DNA of 64,000 nucleotides from Methylocaldum sp035627495. Lineage in GTDB: Bacteria; Pseudomonadota; Gammaproteobacteria; Methylococcales; Methylococcaceae. Under the pieces are notes generated by a model. That model saw only the letters and a program-made list of their open reading frames with translations, had not been told where the DNA came from and did not search any database. Position 1 is the stretch's first letter; each line of letters starts with the position of its first letter. The stretch covers positions 6,978-70,977 of the forward strand of contig NZ_DASPLO010000159.1 of assembly GCF_035627495.1 (NCBI RefSeq), in the 5' to 3' direction. This document shows positions 35,790-45,578 of the stretch, piece after piece. The translations under genes and the position numbers were made by a program.

Positions 35790-37970
35790 ATGCTGTTCGG
35801 ACGTCATCAGAAAAATCCCATCAAAATCGCCGACAAAGGCGTCGTGGACTGGCGCTACACCACCTGCGGCTACTGCTCCACCGGCTGCTCCATCGAGGTC
35901 GGCGTCAACGCCGCGGGCAAGGGGGTGGCCGCGCGGGGCGTGGGCGACGCCCGCGTGAATCAGGGCAAGCTGTGCATCAAGGGGATTTTCGAATACGAGC
36001 TGTTCGACAGCGCCAACCGCGGCCGGGTCCCCCTGCTGCGGGAAAACATCGCCGAACCATTCCGCGCCACCGACTGGGACCCCGCGCTGGACCGGGTGGC
36101 CGGCGAAATCAAGCGCATCCAGGAAACCTACGGGCGGGACAGCTTCGCCGTGCTCTCCACCGGCCAGATCCTCACCGAGGAGTTCTATACCCTGGGAAAG
36201 CTCACCCGCGGCGTCCTCGGCACCAACAACTACGACGGCAACACCACCCTGTGCATGTCCTCGGCGGTATCCGGCTACAAGCGCTCCTTCGGCAGCGACG
36301 GCCCGCCCGGCTGCTACGACGATTTCGCCCACACCGAATGCCTCCTGGCCTTCGGCTCCAATCTCCCCGAGCAGCACCCCATCATCTTCTGGCGCCTCAA
36401 GCAGGCCCTGGAAAAACGCCGGTTCCCGGTGGTCGTGGTGGACCCGCGGGTCACCATGTTCGCCCAGATGGCGGATTTTCACCTGACCATCGAACCAGGC
36501 ACCGACGTGGTGCTGCTGAACGCGCTGGCCCATGTGATTCTGGAGGAAGGACTGGAGGACAAACCCTATATCGAGGCGCACACCAGCGGCTTCGTGGAGT
36601 TCGCCGAACTGGTCAAGAAGTATGATCCAGTCTCGGCTTCGCGCGTCTGCGGCATTCCCGCGGATACCATCCGCCAGGTGGCCCGGCTGTATGCCAGGGC
36701 GGGCGCCGCCATGAGCATCTGGACCATGGGCATCAACCAGAGCACCCATGGCAGCGACGGTGTGGTGGGCATCAACAATCTCAACCTCATCACCGGCAAC
36801 ATCGGAAGGCCCGGCGGCACCAGCCTCTCCATCACCGGCCAGTGCAACGCCATGGGTACCCGCGAATGGTCCTCCTGCTCGGGGCTGCCGGGCTACCGGG
36901 CACTGGAAAAGGAGAAGGACCGGGAAACCATCGCCAAATACTGGGGCCTGAATAAGGAATTCTTTCCCGAGAAGCGGGGCCTCTTCATGACCGACATCTT
37001 CCCGGCCATCGAGCGCGGAGAGGTCAAGGGACTGTGGATCATCGCCACCAATCCCCTGACCTCCATGCCGAATAGCCAGCGCATCCGCAAGAACCTAGAG
37101 CAGCTGGAGTTCGTGGTGGTGCAGGACGCCTACAGCGACGTGGAAACCGCCCAGTACGCCCACGTTTACCTCCCGGCGGCGCTGTGGGGCGAGAAGGAGG
37201 GCGTGTTCACCAACACCGAGCGGCGCGTCAACCTGGTACGCAAGGTCACGGAACCGCCGGGGGAGGCCAAACCGGACCTCTGGATTTTCAACCAGATGGC
37301 CAAACGCTTCGAGCAGGGTCGGAACCTCCGCTTTCCGGAAACGCCGGCCGAGGTGTTCGAGGAAATGCGGGAGCTTTCCAGGGGACGCTTCCTGGATTAT
37401 TCCGGAATGGATTACGACAAGATCGAGGCCGGCCGGGGCCTGCAGTGGCCCTGCTCGGAAGGGTCGGAACAGGGCGCCGCGCGCCTTTACGCCGACGGCG
37501 TATTCCAATATCCCGACGGCAGGGCCAAGCTCATTCCGCTGCCCTTCGAGGATGACAACGAACGTCCGGACGGCGACTATCCCTTCTGGCTCAACAGCGG
37601 GCGGGTGGTGGAGCATTTCCACACCCGCACCCGCACCGGCAAGATCGGCAACGTCAACAAGTTCAGCCCCACCCCTTACATGGAGATGAACCCCGATGCG
37701 GCGCGGGAACTGGGCATAGGGCACATGAGCTATGCCCGCCTGGTCTCCCGTCGGGGGGAAACGGTGGTGCTGGTCCAGCTCACCCAGCGGGTCCCGCCCA
37801 ATATGGTGTTTATCCCCTTTCACTTCCACGAATGCGTGAACCGCCTGACCCTGGGGCTCCTGGACCCCCATTCGCGCCAACCCGCCTTCAAGCAGTGCGC
37901 GGTGCGCATCGAACCGGCGGCGGATCAGAAGGCGGCGGCGGCGGCTAACGTGGCGGCGCGAAGTTTTTAA
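35790..37970 (+). CDS. Molybdenum nitrate reductase catalytic subunit (NarB/NasA-like), first of two
   Basis: A 726-residue Mo-bisMGD enzyme of the DMSO reductase superfamily. The [4Fe-4S] ligands are C26, C29, C33 and C62 (TTCGYCSTGC, LCIKG). C155 in TTLCMSSAVSGY is the predicted Mo ligand, as in NarB and NapA. There is no Tat signal, so it is cytoplasmic, and no C-terminal BFD domain, unlike the enzyme at 40366. The next gene encodes a DmsB-DmsC fusion, so electrons probably come through those iron-sulfur clusters and perhaps from quinol. It is 3 bp after nirD, tying it to assimilation. Another oxyanion substrate cannot be excluded from sequence. Confidence 0.85.
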   Translation: MLFGRHQKNPIKIADKGVVDWRYTTCGYCSTGCSIEVGVNAAGKGVAARGVGDARVNQGKLCIKGIFEYELFDSANRGRVPLLRENIAEPFRATDWDPALDRVAGEIKRIQETYGRDSFAVLSTGQILTEEFYTLGKLTRGVLGTNNYDGNTTLCMSSAVSGYKRSFGSDGPPGCYDDFAHTECLLAFGSNLPEQHPIIFWRLKQALEKRRFPVVVVDPRVTMFAQMADFHLTIEPGTDVVLLNALAHVILEEGLEDKPYIEAHTSGFVEFAELVKKYDPVSASRVCGIPADTIRQVARLYARAGAAMSIWTMGINQSTHGSDGVVGINNLNLITGNIGRPGGTSLSITGQCNAMGTREWSSCSGLPGYRALEKEKDRETIAKYWGLNKEFFPEKRGLFMTDIFPAIERGEVKGLWIIATNPLTSMPNSQRIRKNLEQLEFVVVQDAYSDVETAQYAHVYLPAALWGEKEGVFTNTERRVNLVRKVTEPPGEAKPDLWIFNQMAKRFEQGRNLRFPETPAEVFEEMRELSRGRFLDYSGMDYDKIEAGRGLQWPCSEGSEQGAARLYADGVFQYPDGRAKLIPLPFEDDNERPDGDYPFWLNSGRVVEHFHTRTRTGKIGNVNKFSPTPYMEMNPDAARELGIGHMSYARLVSRRGETVVLVQLTQRVPPNMVFIPFHFHECVNRLTLGLLDPHSRQPAFKQCAVRIEPAADQKAAAAANVAARSF

Positions 37971-37993
37971 GCGAGCAGCAAGGTAAGCCGTAG

Positions 37994-38058
37994 GGTGCGG
38001 TGAGTACCCGAACCGCACCGATCGATCGCGAGCGATGCGGTTCCTACGTCACCGCATC
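37994..38058. repeat. REP-like hairpin pair, copy 2
   Basis: Two hairpins in tandem: GGTGCGGT with ACCGCACC (37994-38019), then GATGCGGT with ACCGCATC (38034-38058), followed by CTACG. It lies between the nitrate reductase and dmsBC-like genes, where such repeats often modulate message decay. Confidence 0.6.
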
Positions 38059-38116
38059 CTACGACATTACGGCACCGTGCAGAACATGCACTTTGCGGTA
38101 TGAGGTAAATCAAATC

Positions 38117-39931
38117 ATGTTCATCAAGGTACGCGAAGAAGAACCGGCCTATGCCTTCGTCCCGCCCGCCAACGGCGCGGCAATCAACCAACACGGCAAG
38201 CCCATCCAGTTGGTGGAGGAAGATCATCCGCTGGCTGGCCAAAGCCTTAACATCAACAACAATCCAGGCGTAGGTACCAATCCGAACCGCTATAAGCAGC
38301 ACGGCTTCCACTTCACCGCCGACAACTGCATCGGCTGCCATGCCTGTGAGGCGGCGTGCAGCGAGAAGAACGACCTGCCCGCCCACCTCAGCTTCCGCTC
38401 GGTAGGCTATCTGGAGGGCGGTACCTTCCCCGATTACCGGCGCCTCAACATCTCCATGGCTTGCAACCACTGCGACGACCCGGTATGCCTCAAGGGCTGT
38501 CCGACCCGAGCTTACACCAAGTTCGCCGAATACGGCGCGGTGCTCCAGGACCCGGACATCTGCTTCGGCTGCGGCTACTGCACCTGGGTCTGCCCCTACA
38601 ACGCGCCCCAGCTCGATCCCGTCAAAGGGCAGGTGTCCAAGTGCAATATGTGCGTGGACCGCCTCGAAGTGGGGCTTAAACCCGCCTGCGCGGCGGCGTG
38701 TCTGGGGGGCGCGCTGGATTTCGGGGTGATCGAAACGCCCCCGGAAAACCGCGAAGAGGTGAAGCTCGCCATCCCCGGCTTTCCTGACCCGTCCATCACC
38801 CATCCCAACATCCGCTTTCAGCAGACCCAGCCACTCCCTTCCGAGATGACGCGTCCGGACAGCATGCCTCTCCGCTACGTTCGGGCAGCGGAAGCTCAAG
38901 ACACCTACCGGACCCAAGCTGCGGAACGGATGCCGGAGCCCGAATGGAATCTGCGCAAACTGAGTTCGCGCGAGGACCCGTTGGTGGTCTTCACCCTCCT
39001 TTCACAGGGCGTGATCGGTGCCTTCCTGATCCTCTACCTGGGTCCTCGGTTCGGATTCGAGGCCCTGGCGCCCTCGGCTCATCCGGCAACTTTCAAGGTC
39101 CTGCTGTTCATCCTCCTAGGCCTTCAAACCTTCGCCCTGGCCCTCTCGACGATGCACCTGGGCAAGCCGCACCGCTTTTACCGCGCCTTCAACAACCTCA
39201 AGTACTCGCCGGTAAGCCGCGAGGTCGCGTCGCTGGCGGTGTTCTACGGCGCCTTGTCGGGCTACGCGCTGCTCACAGTGATACCCGCCTTCTCTTTTCT
39301 GAGGGGGCTGTGCGGCTTTGTCGCCGCCGTCGCGGGACCGGCGGCGCTCTATGCCATGTACCGCATCTACCGAATTCCGGCGCGTCCTTTCTGGGACCAC
39401 TGGCAGGTCGCCACCAGCTTCTACGGCAATATGCTTACCCTGGGCGCGCTGATGGTGGGGCTCTTCTATGCCCTGAGCCTCGCCGTGCAGGGCCAGACTT
39501 TTAGCGGACTCCTGGCGGGTCTCGCTTGGCCGATGGCCTTGGGGATTGCTATCGAGGGACTGGGTCTGATCGCCCACCGGCGTTATCTCGTCCGGCGCGG
39601 CGGCGAGGCGGCCGCCTCCGACTTGGAGCAGCGCACCACCTTTGGAAAGACTTATCTGGCCAGAAACGGCGGGCTGGCGCTGGGATTCGTCCTTGTTGCG
39701 GTGCTGGGAAGCACTGGCCCCGATGGCGCCGCCGGCCTTCTGGCCTGGCTGACGGCGGCACTGGCGATCACGGCGACGGCAGTGGCGGGCCGCGCCCTCT
39801 TTTACGTGCTGGTGATTCCCACAACCATGCCGGGAGCCTTCTTCTGGCGCAACCGGGCTTTCCAAGAGCATGCCCGCGAAACCGGCTTGGCCAACATGCC
39901 GCAGGTGGGCGTGCTGCCGGATGATCATTGA
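38117..39931 (+). CDS. DmsB-DmsC fusion: four-cluster ferredoxin joined to membrane anchor
   Basis: A 604-residue protein. Residues about 50-260 carry 16 Cys in four groups (CIGCHACEAACS, CNHCDDPVCLKGC, CFGCGYCTWVC, CNMC with CAAAC), enough for four [4Fe-4S] clusters as in DmsB. Residues about 310-590 hold around eight hydrophobic helices of DmsC type, the quinol-oxidising anchor; LALSTMHLGKPHRFYRAFNN is the DmsC/NrfD-type loop. In E. coli these are separate subunits. The ATG at 38117 was chosen over the frame start at 38000, which lies in the REP region. It probably feeds electrons to the reductase encoded just upstream. Confidence 0.88.
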   Translation: MFIKVREEEPAYAFVPPANGAAINQHGKPIQLVEEDHPLAGQSLNINNNPGVGTNPNRYKQHGFHFTADNCIGCHACEAACSEKNDLPAHLSFRSVGYLEGGTFPDYRRLNISMACNHCDDPVCLKGCPTRAYTKFAEYGAVLQDPDICFGCGYCTWVCPYNAPQLDPVKGQVSKCNMCVDRLEVGLKPACAAACLGGALDFGVIETPPENREEVKLAIPGFPDPSITHPNIRFQQTQPLPSEMTRPDSMPLRYVRAAEAQDTYRTQAAERMPEPEWNLRKLSSREDPLVVFTLLSQGVIGAFLILYLGPRFGFEALAPSAHPATFKVLLFILLGLQTFALALSTMHLGKPHRFYRAFNNLKYSPVSREVASLAVFYGALSGYALLTVIPAFSFLRGLCGFVAAVAGPAALYAMYRIYRIPARPFWDHWQVATSFYGNMLTLGALMVGLFYALSLAVQGQTFSGLLAGLAWPMALGIAIEGLGLIAHRRYLVRRGGEAAASDLEQRTTFGKTYLARNGGLALGFVLVAVLGSTGPDGAAGLLAWLTAALAITATAVAGRALFYVLVIPTTMPGAFFWRNRAFQEHARETGLANMPQVGVLPDDH

Positions 39932-39932
39932 G

Positions 39933-39966
39933 TAGGTTTGGCATGAGTACATGCCAAACCTATTTT
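39933..39966 (+). terminator. Terminator after the dmsBC-like gene
   Basis: A perfect 12-bp stem (TAGGTTTGGCAT/ATGCCAAACCTA) with a 6-base loop, followed by TTTTGCTT. It starts 2 bp after the stop codon and ends the long operon that begins at leader 2. Confidence 0.8.
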
Positions 39967-40070
39967 GCTTAAAATTGTTTTTTAAGGTCGATTAGGGCAT
40001 TTTCCGGTTTGGTGTAGCACCCCCAGACCGATTTATCGCCAAAGGATTGCCAACCTACGACTGCTCAGAT

Positions 40071-40140
40071 CACGGATGGTAGACCGAGATAAGCCTGTCC
40101 TGAGCCCTGTCGAAGGGGCGCCAGCCGTTCCCGGCGCTCG
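40071..40140. repeat. 70-bp inverted repeat, left copy
   Basis: About 70 bp nearly matching the reverse complement of 43364-43433; both contain GATAAGCCTGTCCTGAGCCC and a CCGTTCCCGGCGCTCG end. The two copies flank the second nitrate reductase gene. A shorter copy of the CCTGTCCTGAGC core lies at about 40169. The remainder of 39967-40365 shows no gene. Confidence 0.65.
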
Positions 40141-40365
40141 ACGGACGAAAACGCCGGAAACGCGGAGCCTGTCCTGAGCGAAGTCGAAGGGCTTATTCCG
40201 GCCTACATTTGGGTGTACGAGCGACGTCCCAATCCACGCCGCTAAATCGTGATGAAAACCGCTTAGCGGAGACGAACATTTATCTCTGTTGATTCCCAAG
40301 CTGGAGTTTGGGAACCAGCAAAAATACCTCCGCCGTTGTCGCGCAATACGATTAAGGATCACCCA

Positions 40366-43068
40366 ATGAACACAAGCAATCCTCCCACCCGCACCACCTG
40401 TCCTTACTGCGGCGTCGGCTGCGGCGTGCTGGCGGTGCCGACGGGTCGCCAGTCGGCGGACATCAAGGGCGATCCGGAACATCCGGCCAATTTCGGACGG
40501 CTATGCTCGAAGGGTTCGGCGCTGGGCGAAACCCTGTCGCTGGAAACCCGGCTGCTTTTCCCCAAAATCGGCGATCGTCGGGCCAGCTGGGACGAAGCCT
40601 TGGACACGGTAGCCGACGCCTTCCGACGCGTCATCAAAACCCACGGTCCCGACGCCATCGCGTTCTATGTCTCCGGCCAACTGACAACCGAGGATTACTA
40701 CGTCGCGAACAAGCTCATGAAGGGCTATTTCGGCTCGGGCAATATCGACACCAACTCCCGCCTCTGCATGTCTTCCACAGTCGCTGGCCAGAAGCGGGCG
40801 TTCGGCGAGGATGCGGTGCCCGGCTGCTACGAAGACCTGGAACTCGCCGATCTTATCGTGCTGGTCGGCTCCAACGCGGCCTGGTGCCATCCCGTGCTGT
40901 CTCAGCGCATGGTTAAAGCCAAACAGCAAAATCCCCGGCTGAAGATCGTTAACATCGATCCCCGCCGAACCGCGACCAGTCAATCCGCCGATCTGCACCT
41001 GGCGATCCGGCCGGGCACCGATGTGATTCTGTTCAACGGGCTCCTGAATTATCTGCGTCGACACGACAGGATCGATTTCGGTTTCCTGGAAAACCATCTC
41101 AGCCATTACGCCGGGGCATTCGCATCCGCACGCGAAACCGCCGGATCTCTGCCCGCCGTCGCTCAAGCCTGTGGCGTTCCCGAGGCGGACTTGGCGACTT
41201 TTTACCACTGGTTCGCTCGCACCGAAAAAGTCGTTACCGCCTGGTCGCAGGGCGTCAACCAGTCCTCCAGCGGCACGGACAAGGTCAACAGCATTATCAA
41301 TGTGCATCTTGCCACGGGGCGGATCGGCAAACCGGGCATGGGCCCATTCTCCTTGACCGGTCAGCCCAATGCCATGGGCGGACGGGAGGTCGGAGGGCTC
41401 GCCAACCAGCTCGCGGCACACCTCGAGATCGAGAACGCCGAACACCGCGGGATCGTGCAGGAATTCTGGAACGCTCCGCGGATACCGGAGAAGCCCGGAC
41501 TCAAGGCGGTGGAGCTGTTTCAAGCGGTCGCCGACGGACGCGTGAAAGCGGTTTGGATCATGGCTACCAATCCGGCGGTCAGCTTGCCGGATGCGAACGC
41601 CGTGCGGGATGCCCTCAGCCGCTGCGAATTCGTCGTGGTTTCGGAATGCGAGTCCGGCACTGATCTGGGCGGCTACGCCCATGTGAACTTGCCCGCACTG
41701 GCTTGGGGCGAGAAGGACGGCACCGTGACCAATTCGGAGCGACGCATTTCGCGCCAGCGGCCGTTTCTCGCGCCGCCCGGCGAAGCGAAGCCGGATTGGT
41801 GGATCGTTAGCCGGCTTGCGCAACGCATGGGGTATGACGAAGGCTTTCGCTACGAATCGCCTTGGGAAATCTTCGTCGAGCACGCACGGCTTTCCGGCTT
41901 TCGGAACGATGGCGAGCGCGTGTTCGACATTTCGGGTTTGGCGAAACTCGACCTAGCCGGCTACGACGCCTTGAAGCCGATGCAATGGCCTGTCAACGAG
42001 CTTCATCCCGAGGGCGTCCCGCGCCTGTTCGACGGAGGCGGATTTTCAACCGCCGGCCGCCACGCCAGAATGGTGCCGGTTGTCCCTAGAGCGCCGGCCA
42101 ACACGCCCGATGCGGTTTATCCTCTCGTGCTCAATACCGGACGTATCCGCGACCAATGGCACACGATGACCCGCACCGGCAAAACCGCCCGGCTGACGAA
42201 TCATGCCCCCGAACCCTACGCCGAGTTGAATCCGCACGATGCGACCCACTTCGCCATTCAGGACGGCGCGCTGGTTCGGCTGGAGAGCCGCTTTGGCCAC
42301 GCTTTGGCCCGGGCCCGCGTCACCGAAGATCAGCAACCCGGCTCGGTATTCGTACCGATGCATTGGAGCGGCCTAAATACGACCAAGGGATTGGTCAATG
42401 CTTTGGTGAATCCGGCGACCGACCCTTTATCCGGCGAGCCCGAATCCAAGCACACGCCCGTTCGGATCGCGCCCTACCGACCGGCGTGGCATGGTTTCTT
42501 GCTGTCACGCGAACCGCTCGGTCCCTTTGAGGTCGAGTACCGCGTCACGACACGCGGAGACGGCTATTGGCTTTACGAGCTGGCGGGTCCCGAATCGCCC
42601 CCCGATTGGCCTGCCTGGGTACGCGGACTGACCGGCTTGCCTTCACCGCATCAACCCTCTCCCGCGATACCGGAGCAAGGCAAGGAGGAATGGCTGGAGT
42701 TCGCCGATTCGCACTCGGGCCGCTACCGTTGCGCGCTTCTGCACGATGGACAACTGCAGCTTTGCATGTTCGTCAATCGAAGCTTCGAATTGCCGCCCCG
42801 CAGTTGGCTGGCCGGTTTATTCGCTTTGGATGAAGTGCCCGATCGAACTCGCATGAGTCTTCTGGCCGGAAAACCCGCTTCGGCGGAGGACGATCAGGGG
42901 CGCATCGTCTGCTCGTGTTTCGGCGTAGGCATCAACACCTTGAAACGCGCCATTCAGAAGCAGAATCTATCCACTCCGGAACAAATTGGTGCAGCGCTCA
43001 AAGCGGGAACGAATTGTGGTTCCTGCATTCCCGAGCTCAAATCTTTGTTGCCAGGCATTAACGCTTAA
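40366..43068 (+). CDS. nasA: Assimilatory nitrate reductase catalytic subunit with C-terminal BFD [2Fe-2S] domain
   Basis: A 900-residue Mo-bisMGD nitrate reductase of the NasA type. The N-terminal [4Fe-4S] ligands are C12, C15, C19 and C47 (TCPYCGVGCG, LCSKG); C135 in SRLCMSSTVAGQ is the predicted Mo ligand. After the MGD-binding C-terminal domain comes a spacer, then a BFD-like [2Fe-2S] domain (CSCFGVGINTLKRAI and NCGSCIPELK, about 849-888). This is the Klebsiella NasA plan, which takes electrons from an NADH flavoprotein (NasC); none is visible here. The ATG at 40366 follows AAGGATC. It is flanked by 70-bp inverted repeats and no leader of the sigma-54 type. Confidence 0.93.
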   Translation: MNTSNPPTRTTCPYCGVGCGVLAVPTGRQSADIKGDPEHPANFGRLCSKGSALGETLSLETRLLFPKIGDRRASWDEALDTVADAFRRVIKTHGPDAIAFYVSGQLTTEDYYVANKLMKGYFGSGNIDTNSRLCMSSTVAGQKRAFGEDAVPGCYEDLELADLIVLVGSNAAWCHPVLSQRMVKAKQQNPRLKIVNIDPRRTATSQSADLHLAIRPGTDVILFNGLLNYLRRHDRIDFGFLENHLSHYAGAFASARETAGSLPAVAQACGVPEADLATFYHWFARTEKVVTAWSQGVNQSSSGTDKVNSIINVHLATGRIGKPGMGPFSLTGQPNAMGGREVGGLANQLAAHLEIENAEHRGIVQEFWNAPRIPEKPGLKAVELFQAVADGRVKAVWIMATNPAVSLPDANAVRDALSRCEFVVVSECESGTDLGGYAHVNLPALAWGEKDGTVTNSERRISRQRPFLAPPGEAKPDWWIVSRLAQRMGYDEGFRYESPWEIFVEHARLSGFRNDGERVFDISGLAKLDLAGYDALKPMQWPVNELHPEGVPRLFDGGGFSTAGRHARMVPVVPRAPANTPDAVYPLVLNTGRIRDQWHTMTRTGKTARLTNHAPEPYAELNPHDATHFAIQDGALVRLESRFGHALARARVTEDQQPGSVFVPMHWSGLNTTKGLVNALVNPATDPLSGEPESKHTPVRIAPYRPAWHGFLLSREPLGPFEVEYRVTTRGDGYWLYELAGPESPPDWPAWVRGLTGLPSPHQPSPAIPEQGKEEWLEFADSHSGRYRCALLHDGQLQLCMFVNRSFELPPRSWLAGLFALDEVPDRTRMSLLAGKPASAEDDQGRIVCSCFGVGINTLKRAIQKQNLSTPEQIGAALKAGTNCGSCIPELKSLLPGINA

Positions 43069-43363
43069 GTATTTCTAGGAAGCAACAACGCGCCGATGTT
43101 GCTTCGTGTTTGTGCGCATCAAATTCCGTATGCCCAGCCTGAGGCATTGTGTAGGCTCGAATAAGAGGCCCTTCGACTTGGCTCAGGACTGGCTCCGCGT
43201 TTCATACGGCACATCCGTGTGCCGTACCCTTCAGGCGCTATGCGTGCAAATCGGCCTCGCCACGCTACGCCGTCCCGCTTCACTCGCGAGTCTGAGGCAA
43301 GCCTTCCGTGGCCTGCCCGCTCGCCGCGTTGCGCCTCGCCCTACCGATTTGTCATACGGCACC

Positions 43364-43433
43364 CGAGCGCCGGGAACGGCTGACGCCCCTTCGACGGGGC
43401 TCAGGACAGGCTTATCCCGGCCTACCATTACGG
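43364..43433. repeat. 70-bp inverted repeat, right copy
   Basis: Inverted partner of 40071-40140. The whole 43069-43629 gap is repeat-rich, with a further CCTTCGACTTGGCTCAGGAC core near 43170 and a GTATGCCG-type palindrome (TACGGCAC, TCCG, GTGCCGTA) near 43207. No credible gene was found there. Confidence 0.65.
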
Positions 43434-43629
43434 ATGCACTCTGTAGGTATCGGCTCGCCGCCTAACTTCCCCAAATGCCGAGCACTCTATGGCTAGGTTC
43501 CGGCAGCTTCTGGCATGGTCAGTGCTAATCAACACTCGCGGCAGAGCGCTTTCGAAAGCATCGTGATCCGCTTTAGACATTCCACAAGGTTATCAACCCG
43601 ATAATTCCGGACAAGGAGATCCTTAAGTC

Positions 43630-44955
43630 ATGACCTTGGTTCCCCAATGGCTGCGGGCCGGCGTTCATGCCGGAGGCGGCGAAGGACTCGAAAAGACCAA
43701 GCTCAACTTGGGCTTCATCCCGCTAACGGACTGCGCTCCGCTCGTTATTGCTCATGAAAAAGGTTTTTTTCAAAAACACGGCCTCGAGGTAACGCTTTCC
43801 CGGGAGGTATCCTGGGCCAACGTCCGCGACAAGGTCTTTACCGGCGTGCTGGACGGCGGCCACATGCTGGCGGCAATGCCCATCGCCACGACGCTGGGCC
43901 TCGGGGAGCTGAAAAAGCCGACCATAACCGCGCTATCGCTGGATCTCAACGGCAACGCCATCACCGTTTCGCAAGACTTGTACCGGCGCATGGCGGAACT
44001 CGATCCGGCGGCCGCGGCCGAGCGGCCCATGAGCGCCCGCGCCCTGAAGCAAGCGATCGAAGCCGGTCGAAGCGCGGGGCGCGAATCCCTGTGCTTCGCC
44101 ACGGTGTTTCCGTTTTCAACCCACAACTACATGCTGCGCTATTGGCTGGCCGCCGGCGGCATCGATCCGGACCGGGACGTTCGCCTGGTCGTCATCCCGC
44201 CGCCGCACATGGTGAGCTATTTGAGCTCCGGAGAGATCGACGGCTACTGCGTCGGAGAACCCTGGAACGCGCAGGCCGTGACCACCGGCGTCGGACGGAC
44301 TCTGATCACCGACTACGAGATCTGGAACAACAAGCCGGAAAAGGTGCTGGGCGTGAACCGCGATTGGGCCGAGCGGCACCCCAACACTCACCGGGCCTTG
44401 CTGATGGCGCTGCTGGAGACGGCGCGATGGATCGACCAATCGGAAAACCGCATCGAAGTGGTCGACATCCTGGCCCGCGAGGACTACGTCAACGCGCCGG
44501 CGGACGTGGTGAAAATGTCCATGACCGGCTCGTTTCACTACCAGATCGACGCTGCGCCGACGCCCCTTCCCGATTTCAACGTGTTCTTCCGCTATGCAGC
44601 GACTTTTCCTTGGCGCTCGCACGCGGTTTGGTTCATCACGCAAATGTACCGTTGGGGACAGCTCCGTGCCCCGATCGACATGCGTAAGCTTGCGGAGGAG
44701 GTCTATCGCCCGGACCTTTACCGGGAAGCCGCCCAGGCTCTGGGCCTGCCCTGCCCCACTCTGGACTACAAAACTGAAGGACAGCATGACGAACCGTGGA
44801 CCCTCCGGGAAGCCTCCGAGCCACTAACGCTGGGTGCGGATCGGTTCCTGGACGGACTCGTATTCGATCCGTTCCGTCCAATGGACTATCTGGAACGCTT
44901 CGAGCTGCACAACCGGCAGGTCACACTGGACGCATTGGCCAGGGTCAACCCATGA
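43630..44955 (+). CDS. nasS: Nitrate sensor NasS (cytoplasmic NrtA-like protein)
   Basis: A 441-residue protein of the NrtA family without a signal peptide, so it stays in the cytoplasm. Family blocks shared with NrtA: LGFIPLTDCAPLVIAHEKG, LDGGHMLAAMPIATTLGLG, FSTHNYMLRYWLAAGGIDPD and IDGYCVGEPWNAQAV. In Azotobacter and Paracoccus, NasS holds NasT inactive and releases it when nitrate or nitrite binds. Its stop overlaps the nasT start (ATGA), the standard nasS-nasT coupling. AAGGAG lies 9 bp before the ATG. Confidence 0.92.
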   Translation: MTLVPQWLRAGVHAGGGEGLEKTKLNLGFIPLTDCAPLVIAHEKGFFQKHGLEVTLSREVSWANVRDKVFTGVLDGGHMLAAMPIATTLGLGELKKPTITALSLDLNGNAITVSQDLYRRMAELDPAAAAERPMSARALKQAIEAGRSAGRESLCFATVFPFSTHNYMLRYWLAAGGIDPDRDVRLVVIPPPHMVSYLSSGEIDGYCVGEPWNAQAVTTGVGRTLITDYEIWNNKPEKVLGVNRDWAERHPNTHRALLMALLETARWIDQSENRIEVVDILAREDYVNAPADVVKMSMTGSFHYQIDAAPTPLPDFNVFFRYAATFPWRSHAVWFITQMYRWGQLRAPIDMRKLAEEVYRPDLYREAAQALGLPCPTLDYKTEGQHDEPWTLREASEPLTLGADRFLDGLVFDPFRPMDYLERFELHNRQVTLDALARVNP

Positions 44956-45530
44956 GACTGAGAATCATGCTGGTCGACCAGGATTCGGCCCGAAGCGCCA
45001 TTTTGGAGCAAGCCCTGCGCGATGCGAACCATCATGTCGTCGCACGGATCAAGCACGGCCATAACTTGCTTCGAGAACTCAAGGAGTGCCAGCCGGACAT
45101 CGTCATCATGGATCTGGAAGCGCCGGGTCGCGACACCCTGGAACAAATGCGGGAGATCAGCCGCGACCAGCCCAAACCGATCATCCTGTTCTCGAACAAG
45201 CGCGACAGCGACTACATCCGCCAGGCGGTGCAGGCCGGCGTTAGCGCTTACGTGGTGGACGGCCTCAGTCAGGAACGCATCATGCCGATCGTCGAGGTGG
45301 CGATGGCCCGTTTCCGCGAGTTCGAAGCCCTCAAACGCGAGTTGCAGGAAACCAAGATTCAGCTGGCCGACCGGAAAGTAGTGGATAAAGCGAAAGGCAT
45401 TCTGATGCAGCGTAAAGGACTGAACGAGGAGGATGCGTATCAATTGCTGCGCAAAACGGCGATGAGCCGCAACATGCGCGTCGCGGACGTGGCCCGAACC
45501 CTACTTACCTTGGAAGGGCTGACGGATTGA
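44952..45530 (+). CDS. nasT: Antiterminator NasT (receiver plus ANTAR domain)
   Basis: A 192-residue response-regulator-like RNA-binding protein. Residues 1-120 form a receiver-like domain (RIMLVDQDSARSAILEQAL, IVIMDLEAPG). The C-terminal ANTAR domain is seen in QLADRKVVDKAKGILMQRKG followed by LNEEDAYQLLRKTAMSRNMR, with the Ala, Lys and hydrophobic positions typical of ANTAR. It binds hexaloop hairpins in leader RNA and prevents terminator formation; probable targets in this window are the leaders at 18536, 29745 and 45840. ATG 44952 overlaps the nasS stop. Confidence 0.93.
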   Translation: MRLRIMLVDQDSARSAILEQALRDANHHVVARIKHGHNLLRELKECQPDIVIMDLEAPGRDTLEQMREISRDQPKPIILFSNKRDSDYIRQAVQAGVSAYVVDGLSQERIMPIVEVAMARFREFEALKRELQETKIQLADRKVVDKAKGILMQRKGLNEEDAYQLLRKTAMSRNMRVADVARTLLTLEGLTD

Positions 45531-45578
45531 CTTTACGATGGATTCCGCCCGCATTTCGCGCATCGCGCACTTTTTTGT

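Noticed and set aside
43069..43629. Small open frames in the nasA-nasS gap as genes
   Set aside because: They run through interspersed repeats, lack ribosome sites and show no protein-like features.
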